A DNA stretch of 64,000 bases from Bradyrhizobium sp. CCBAU 51765 (GTDB lineage Bacteria; Pseudomonadota; Alphaproteobacteria; Rhizobiales; Xanthobacteraceae). Shown here piece after piece: positions 59,782 to 64,000 of this stretch; the stretch's first letter is position 1, and each line of letters starts with the position of its first letter. Under the pieces are notes generated by a model. It worked only from the letters and a program-made list of their open reading frames with translations, made no database searches and was not told the origin of the DNA. The stretch is from assembly GCF_015291725.1 (NCBI RefSeq), contig NZ_CP030038.1, forward strand, positions 7,739,001 through 7,803,000, read 5' to 3'. The translations under genes were made by a program, and so were the position numbers.

Positions 59782-59960
59782 GGCTATCGCATATGAGCAG
59801 TACACTTTTGGGGCACGATAGTCTCCACATCGTCATGGCCGGGCTTGTCCCGGCCATCCACGCCTTGCTACGCAGCACAAAGAACGTGGATGCCCGGGAC
59901 AAGCCTGGGCATGACGACCTCTGGTGAAGGTTCATATGCGATAGCCCTGCCGCACGCGGG
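59782..59960. repeat. Dispersed palindrome, type A, with flanking inverted arms
   Basis: Inner palindrome CATGGCCGGGCTTGTCCCGG / GGGACAAGCCTGGGCATGAC (59836-59918) inside outer inverted arms AGGGCTATCGCATATGAGCA (59782 on) and TCATATGCGATAGCCCTGCC (59935-59954). The outer arm is also seen at 3650-3669, so the real unit is larger than the inner palindrome. Confidence 0.75.
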
Positions 59961-59978
59961 GAGAGGCGAAAGGGAAGC

Positions 59979-60740
59979 TCAATTCAGCAAGAACCCGCCG
60001 TCCACCGTCACCACGCTCCCGGTCATGTACCGCGACGCGTTGGACGCCAGCAGCAGGATGGCGCCGTCGAGATCGGATTCGGCGCCGACGCGGCGCTGGG
60101 GGATGCGTTTGGCGAGGCGCTCGCCTGATGGCGTCGACCAGAACGCATGGTTCATTTCGGTGTCGATATAGCCGGGCGCGAGCGCGTTGATGCGGATGTT
60201 CTGCCCCGCCAGCTCCAGCGCCATCGCTTTGGTCGCCTGGATGATGCCGGCCTTGGAGATCGCGTAGGGCGAGACCGCCTTCAGGACGCCGGTGCCGAGC
60301 ACAGAGGCGATGTTGACGATGTTGCCTTCCTGCTTGCGCGCAATCATGCGGCGGGCGATCTCGGTCGCGAGGAAATACGCCCCCTTCAGGTTGGCGCCGA
60401 TCACCGCGTCCCAGTCTGCCTCGGTCTGCTCGGTCGCGAGCTTCTCGATGGCGATGCCGGCATTGTTGATCAGCACGGTGACGGAGCCGAGCGCGGCTTC
60501 GGCGGCGTCGACAGCCCCAGCGATCGAGGCGGTGTCGGTGACATCGAGCGCGACCGCGGCCGCGCGGCCACCCTTGCCGCGGATCTCCTCCTCGAGGCTC
60601 TTCAGCTTGTCGGTCTGCCGCGCAGCCAGCACGACGGCCGCACCATGCGCCGCCAGCACCCGTGCAAACTGCCGGCCCAGCCCCTGGCTCGCGCCCGTGA
60701 CGAGGATGGTTTCTTTACTGACGTCGAATAGGTCTGACAT
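59979..60740 (-). CDS. SDR-family oxidoreductase
   Basis: A 253-residue short-chain dehydrogenase: VTGASQGLGRQFARVLAAHG, NNAGIAIE, and catalytic Tyr159/Lys163 in SPYAISKAGI, with the C-terminal family motif TGSVVTVDGGFLLN. It is a FabG- or gluconate-5-dehydrogenase-like enzyme; length and motifs do not tell the substrate. ATG at 60740, leftward, divergent from the CvpA-like gene. Confidence 0.88.
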   Translation of the reverse strand: MSDLFDVSKETILVTGASQGLGRQFARVLAAHGAAVVLAARQTDKLKSLEEEIRGKGGRAAAVALDVTDTASIAGAVDAAEAALGSVTVLINNAGIAIEKLATEQTEADWDAVIGANLKGAYFLATEIARRMIARKQEGNIVNIASVLGTGVLKAVSPYAISKAGIIQATKAMALELAGQNIRINALAPGYIDTEMNHAFWSTPSGERLAKRIPQRRVGAESDLDGAILLLASNASRYMTGSVVTVDGGFLLN

Positions 60741-60869
60741 GACGATTTCCTTGCCGATTCCTTGGGCGCATCCCGCGAGCTTTGGGGCCATCAATACAGA
60801 CGATTTTAGCGATCTGAAACCGGAATGATCGGTTCGGCGTTCATTCGTTCCAGAGGCAGGGTTTCGCTC

Positions 60870-61382
60870 ATGAACAGTTTCGATCTCGCCGTGTATGCCG
60901 CGCTCGCCGTCGCGGTCGGCTTCGGGTTCAGGACCGGCCTGCTGCGCAGCGCCATGACTATCCTCGCCTATCTCCTCGCCGCGCCGATCGCGGTTGCGCT
61001 GATGCCGATGATCGCACCGCAGATTGCCGGCAATGCAAACTCGCCGCTGCTCCAGAACTGGATCTGGTTCTTCGCGATCTTCGTGGTGGTGGGCATGCTG
61101 TTCGGCCATATCGGCCGCATCGCGCTGAACGACACCGTCGGCGAAACGGGAATCGGCGACCGGCTCGGCGGCGCCGCGCTCGGCGCCATCAGGGTCGGCC
61201 TCGTCGCCACCACGCTGGTGCTGGTGTTCGACCAGATCGTGCCGGCCAACCGCGAGCCGCCGTTCCTCGTCGGCTCGCATCTGCGGCCGCTGTTCTCGGC
61301 CGCCGGCCAGATGGGCTTCAAGTCGCTGCCGCCGGAGGCGGCCTCCGCGATCGACCGCCTCAAGCAGGAGCGGCGCATCTGA
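60870..61382 (+). CDS. CvpA-like membrane protein
   Basis: A 170-residue protein with four membrane helices (AVYAALAVAVGFGFRTGLLR, ILAYLLAAPIAVALMPMIA, WIWFFAIFVVVGMLFGHIG, GAIRVGLVATTLVLVFDQIV). The pattern G-x-x-x-R-x-G in helix 1 and the DRLGGAALGAIRVG segment place it in the colicin V production protein family. Function in this context is unknown. ATG 60870 is preferred because the upstream in-frame ATG 60825 would add a non-membrane extension. Confidence 0.8.
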   Translation: MNSFDLAVYAALAVAVGFGFRTGLLRSAMTILAYLLAAPIAVALMPMIAPQIAGNANSPLLQNWIWFFAIFVVVGMLFGHIGRIALNDTVGETGIGDRLGGAALGAIRVGLVATTLVLVFDQIVPANREPPFLVGSHLRPLFSAAGQMGFKSLPPEAASAIDRLKQERRI

Positions 61383-61509
61383 TCTGGCGCATTTGCATCG
61401 CGGCGTGGGCGCGCATGCATTTTGGTGCGAGCCGATCCCTTATCAGCGGCGCAACAGTTGGCTAGAGTGCCGCCGTCCAAAACCTGCCTGACATTACGGG
61501 AGTGAAACA

Positions 61510-62292
61510 GTGGATCTTGGGATCAAAGGTCGCCGCGCCATCGTCTGCGCATCCAGCAAAGGCCTCGGGCGCGCCTGCGCCATCTCGCTGGCGGACGCCG
61601 GCGTTCACGTCACGCTGACCGCGCGCGGCGCCGAAGCCCTGAAGAAAACCGCCGACGAGATCCGCAAGGCCTATCCCGACGTGACGGTCACCGAGATCGT
61701 CGGCGACATCACGACACCGGCCGGCCGCGAGGCGGTGCTGAAGGCGTGCCCCGAGCCGGACATCCTGATCAACAATGCCGGCGGCCCGCCGCCCGGCGAT
61801 TTCCGCAACTGGACCCGCGACGACTGGATCAAGGCGATCGACGCCAACATGCTGACCCCGATCGAGCTGATCAAGGCGACCGTGGACGGCATGATGGCAC
61901 GCAAGTTCGGCCGCATCGTCAACATCACCTCGGCCGCGGTGAAGGCGCCGATCGACATCCTCGGCCTCTCCAACGGCGCGCGCGCCGGCCTCACCGGCTT
62001 CATCGCGGGCCTGTCGCGCAAGACCGTGATCAACAACGTCACCATCAACGGCCTGCTGCCGGGCCCGTTCGAGACCGATCGCCTGACCAGCACCGCGAAG
62101 GGCGAAGCCGACAAGCGCGGCGTCACGCCGCAGCAGATCCTGGCCGAGCGCGCCAAGCTGAACCCCGCCGGACGCTTCGGCCAGCCCGACGAGTTCGGCT
62201 ATGCCTGCGCCTTCCTGTGCGGCGCCAAGGCCGGCTTCATCACCGGGCAGAACATTCTGCTGGACGGTGGTGCGTTCCCAGGAACGCTGTAA
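61510..62292 (+). CDS. SDR-family protein with altered catalytic site
   Basis: A 260-residue protein from GTG 61510 (GGGAGTGA upstream). It has the NAD-binding SSKGLGRACAISLADAGVHV, the NNAGGPPPGDF segment and a C-terminal GQNILLDGGAFPGTL, and Ser141 in NITSAAVKA. At the place of the Tyr-x-x-x-Lys pair it has Ser154-Asn-Gly-Ala-Arg158 (LSNGARAGLTGF). A subgroup of SDRs annotated as 3-oxoacyl-ACP-reductase-like shows the same SNGAR form. Whether it is catalytic is uncertain. Confidence 0.82.
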   Translation: MDLGIKGRRAIVCASSKGLGRACAISLADAGVHVTLTARGAEALKKTADEIRKAYPDVTVTEIVGDITTPAGREAVLKACPEPDILINNAGGPPPGDFRNWTRDDWIKAIDANMLTPIELIKATVDGMMARKFGRIVNITSAAVKAPIDILGLSNGARAGLTGFIAGLSRKTVINNVTINGLLPGPFETDRLTSTAKGEADKRGVTPQQILAERAKLNPAGRFGQPDEFGYACAFLCGAKAGFITGQNILLDGGAFPGTL

Positions 62293-62316
62293 GGCTTCAT
62301 CGCATCACGAAAGATC

Positions 62317-62440
62317 GTCATGCCCGGGCTTGTCCCGGGCATCCACGTTCTTCGTTCGGCAAGTAAGACGTGGATGGCCGGGCATAGGCGAGCGGAAGCG
62401 ACGCCGTCCTTCGGACGGCTATGCCCGGCCATGACGATGT
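62317..62440. repeat. Dispersed imperfect palindrome, type A
   Basis: GTCATGCCCGGGCTTGTCCC and GTATGCCCGGCCATGAC-like ends, with an inner GGATGGCCGGGCATAGGCG hairpin. It separates the ends of two convergent genes. Confidence 0.75.
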
Positions 62441-62461
62441 GGAGGCGTCAGAGCCCGATCA

Positions 62462-62938
62462 TCAACGCTGCTTCGTCGCCTCGTCCTCGTCCCGCTCGCT
62501 GGGATCGGAGGAATCGGCGGTGAGGCGCTCGCCGGTCCAGTCGATCCCGAACTCCTCGAGCCCGTTGGCGAGCAGGTCGCCAAGCATCGGCTCGCCGAGC
62601 AGATAGTGCACCGTTTCGCGGCGCGGGCTGCGATACTCACCGCGCGCCTCCACGGCGCGGGCGCGCAAATCGTCCCAATCGTCGATCGTGCCGTCGCCGC
62701 GGCCAAGCCAGGTCAGCGCGACGAGATCGACCTGCTCGTCCTCGTTCAAGGCGATCATGAAGCTGCCGAGCTCTTGCACGACGGGGTCGGAGCCATTGTC
62801 CTCGAGGACATCGATCGCATCGTCGTCGCTCGGGTTCGAGCCGGAATCCGGATCGGAATCCCCCTCCTTGACGTCGAATTCACGCGCCTTCTCGATGATG
62901 AAGGCAACCTTCTCGGCGGAAATCGTAAGCTCCGGCAT
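62462..62938 (-). CDS. DUF3775 family acidic protein
   Basis: A 158-residue protein beginning MPELTISAEKVAFIIEKARE, with an Asp-rich insert (DSDPDSGSNPSDDDAIDVLE), the conserved core SFMIALNEDEQVDLVALTWL, and GEPMLGDLLANGLEEFGIDW. These agree with the DUF3775 pattern. Function unknown. ATG 62938 begins the conserved part. The C terminus is acidic and Lys-Gln-Arg ended. Confidence 0.85.
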   Translation of the reverse strand: MPELTISAEKVAFIIEKAREFDVKEGDSDPDSGSNPSDDDAIDVLEDNGSDPVVQELGSFMIALNEDEQVDLVALTWLGRGDGTIDDWDDLRARAVEARGEYRSPRRETVHYLLGEPMLGDLLANGLEEFGIDWTGERLTADSSDPSERDEDEATKQR

Positions 62939-63049
62939 GGCTCTCTCCAGGGTTCCCGCGATAACGCCGCATCGCGTCAGATGATCCATTGCGCTTGACG
63001 GCGGAAAACCGCATGTTTCGGCACCAAAAAGAAGCTGGGAAGGTGCCGG

Positions 63050-63898
63050 ATGCAGTGGCAGGTGGGCAAGGTCAAAATCACCAAAGTGGCGGAATTGGAG
63101 ACGGTCGGCTCGACCCGTTTTATCCTGCCGCTCGCGAGCAATGAGGAAATTTGCAAGCTGCCCTGGCTGATCCCGCATTTTGCCACCGAGGAAGGCCGGC
63201 TGAAAATGTCGATCCATTCGCTGGTGGTGGAGACGCCTGGTCGGCGCATCGTGGTCGACACCGGCCTCGGCAACGACAAGCAGGGTCGCAACGTCCCGAC
63301 CTGGAACAACCGCAGCACGCCGTTCCTGGAGACCATGACGGCGGCCGGCTTTGCCCCCGACAGCATCGACACCGTGCTGTGCACGCATCTTCATGTCGAT
63401 CACGTCGGCTGGAATACGAAGCTGTCCGGCGGCAAATGGGTGCCGACCTTCCCGAAGGCGCGCTACGTTTTCGGCAGGACCGAATACGAATACTGGCGCG
63501 ACCATTCGACCGAGCCGGACAAGCAGGCCGTGTTCGGCGATTCCGTGCAGCCGATCGTCGATGCCGACAGGGCCGATCTGATCCCGAGCGATCACCGGCT
63601 CTGCGAGGAGATCAGCATGATCCCGACCCCCGGCCACAGTCCCGGCCATATGAGCCTCCTCATCCAGTCGGACGGCGAACAGGCCCTGCTCACCGGCGAC
63701 GTCGCCCATCATCCCTGCCAGATGGCGCATCTCGACTGGTCCTCGACCGCGGATTCCGACCAGAGCCAATCCGCCAGGACACGGCGCGAATTGTTTGGCC
63801 GCTTTGCCGACACGCCGACCTTGGTGATCGGCGGGCACTTCTCGGCAGGGCATATCAAGCGTGACGGGGACGCGTTCAGGTTTGTGGCGTCAACCTAG
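63050..63898 (+). CDS. MBL-fold metallohydrolase
   Basis: A 282-residue metallo-beta-lactamase-fold enzyme with all metal motifs: THLHVDHVGW (about 113-122), TPGHSPGHMSLLI with the second His, LLTGDVAHHPCQ with the bridging Asp, and a final His in VIGGHFSAGHIKR. It resembles N-acyl-homoserine lactonase-like or quorum-quenching MBL enzymes in general form (HxHxDH, long loop), but the substrate is not determined. ATG 63050 with GGTGCCGG upstream. Confidence 0.88.
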   Translation: MQWQVGKVKITKVAELETVGSTRFILPLASNEEICKLPWLIPHFATEEGRLKMSIHSLVVETPGRRIVVDTGLGNDKQGRNVPTWNNRSTPFLETMTAAGFAPDSIDTVLCTHLHVDHVGWNTKLSGGKWVPTFPKARYVFGRTEYEYWRDHSTEPDKQAVFGDSVQPIVDADRADLIPSDHRLCEEISMIPTPGHSPGHMSLLIQSDGEQALLTGDVAHHPCQMAHLDWSSTADSDQSQSARTRRELFGRFADTPTLVIGGHFSAGHIKRDGDAFRFVAST

Positions 63899-63901
63899 GC
63901 A

Positions 63902-64000
63902 TCGTGCCCCGGATGCAGCGCAGCACGAAGTGATGCGCTGCCAAGCCGGGGCCTATGTGACCACGATCTGGGTCCCGGATCTGCGGAGCAGCGTTGCACG
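63902..64000. repeat. Dispersed repeat, type D, running to the window edge
   Basis: GTGCCCCGGATGCAGCGCAG and CCAAGCCGGGGCCTATGTGA arms, similar to 9897-10030 and 27800-27857. The right end is cut by the window. Confidence 0.6.

Overview
The window is GC-rich alphaproteobacterial DNA. Protein content, the leftward initiator tRNA-Met gene and several families of short palindromic intergenic repeats point to Bradyrhizobium or a close relative in the Nitrobacteraceae; this is inference, since no rRNA or species marker is present. It is mostly a chromosomal catabolic and transport region with one patchy accessory segment.

Region 1 (1-3.5 kb): the end of a leftward operon for a group 4 hydrogenase or complex I-like membrane module (HyfC partial, HyfB, and a small XRE regulator upstream), then a 58-codon relic of a glycerate 2-kinase gene. 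Region 2 (3.8-21.3 kb): a hydroxycinnamate (p-coumarate/ferulate) block. It has a CouR-like MarR regulator, a branched-chain-type ABC importer (with a permease-ATPase fusion) whose likely binding protein lies 12 kb away, PobA, a TRAP importer, a DUF3237 protein, and an operon of enoyl-CoA hydratase, feruloyl/coumaroyl-CoA ligase, a type II 3-hydroxyacyl-CoA dehydrogenase-like SDR and a 4-hydroxybenzoyl-CoA-type thioesterase. Together they suggest uptake by two transporters, CoA activation, side-chain shortening to 4-hydroxybenzoate and hydroxylation to protocatechuate. A shared motif GTTAT-N5-ATAAY lies upstream of three of these units. An IS5-like element sits in a repeat just after the block.

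Region 3 (22.7-38.3 kb): two divergent glutathione S-transferase/YafY-type regulator pairs, each with an inverted repeat between them, an orphan membrane-anchored TAXI protein, crotonase, a His-rich secreted peptide, desaturase, a MetX-like hydrolase, a metallo-beta-lactamase-fold protein with altered motif, an MFS carrier, an acyl-CoA synthetase and a second aromatic/amino-acid type binding protein. Region 4 (38.5-43.5 kb): a YhiI-RbbA-YhhJ-like ABC export operon.

Region 5 (43.6-56.1 kb): signalling and accessory DNA. A large soluble class III cyclase-AAA-TPR protein is followed by unknown small genes, a cluster of broken genes (HigA and HigB toxin-antitoxin, HepT, response regulator), then a compact run of formylglycine-generating enzyme, its probable client Tat-exported sulfatase, a secreted HAD phosphatase, a lone cyclic-nucleotide-binding protein and a Cache-HAMP-cyclase receptor. 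It ends at tRNA-fMet, beside a degenerate copy of the tRNA 3' end. Region 6 (56.4-64 kb): coniferyl-aldehyde-dehydrogenase-like enzyme, GMC oxidoreductase, two SDRs (one without the catalytic Tyr/Lys), a CvpA-like protein, DUF3775 and an MBL hydrolase.

The strongest candidates for something new are the FGE-sulfatase-HAD-cNMP-cyclase set and the inferred operator shared across the hydroxycinnamate block. No CRISPR array, integrase, phage or rRNA was seen.
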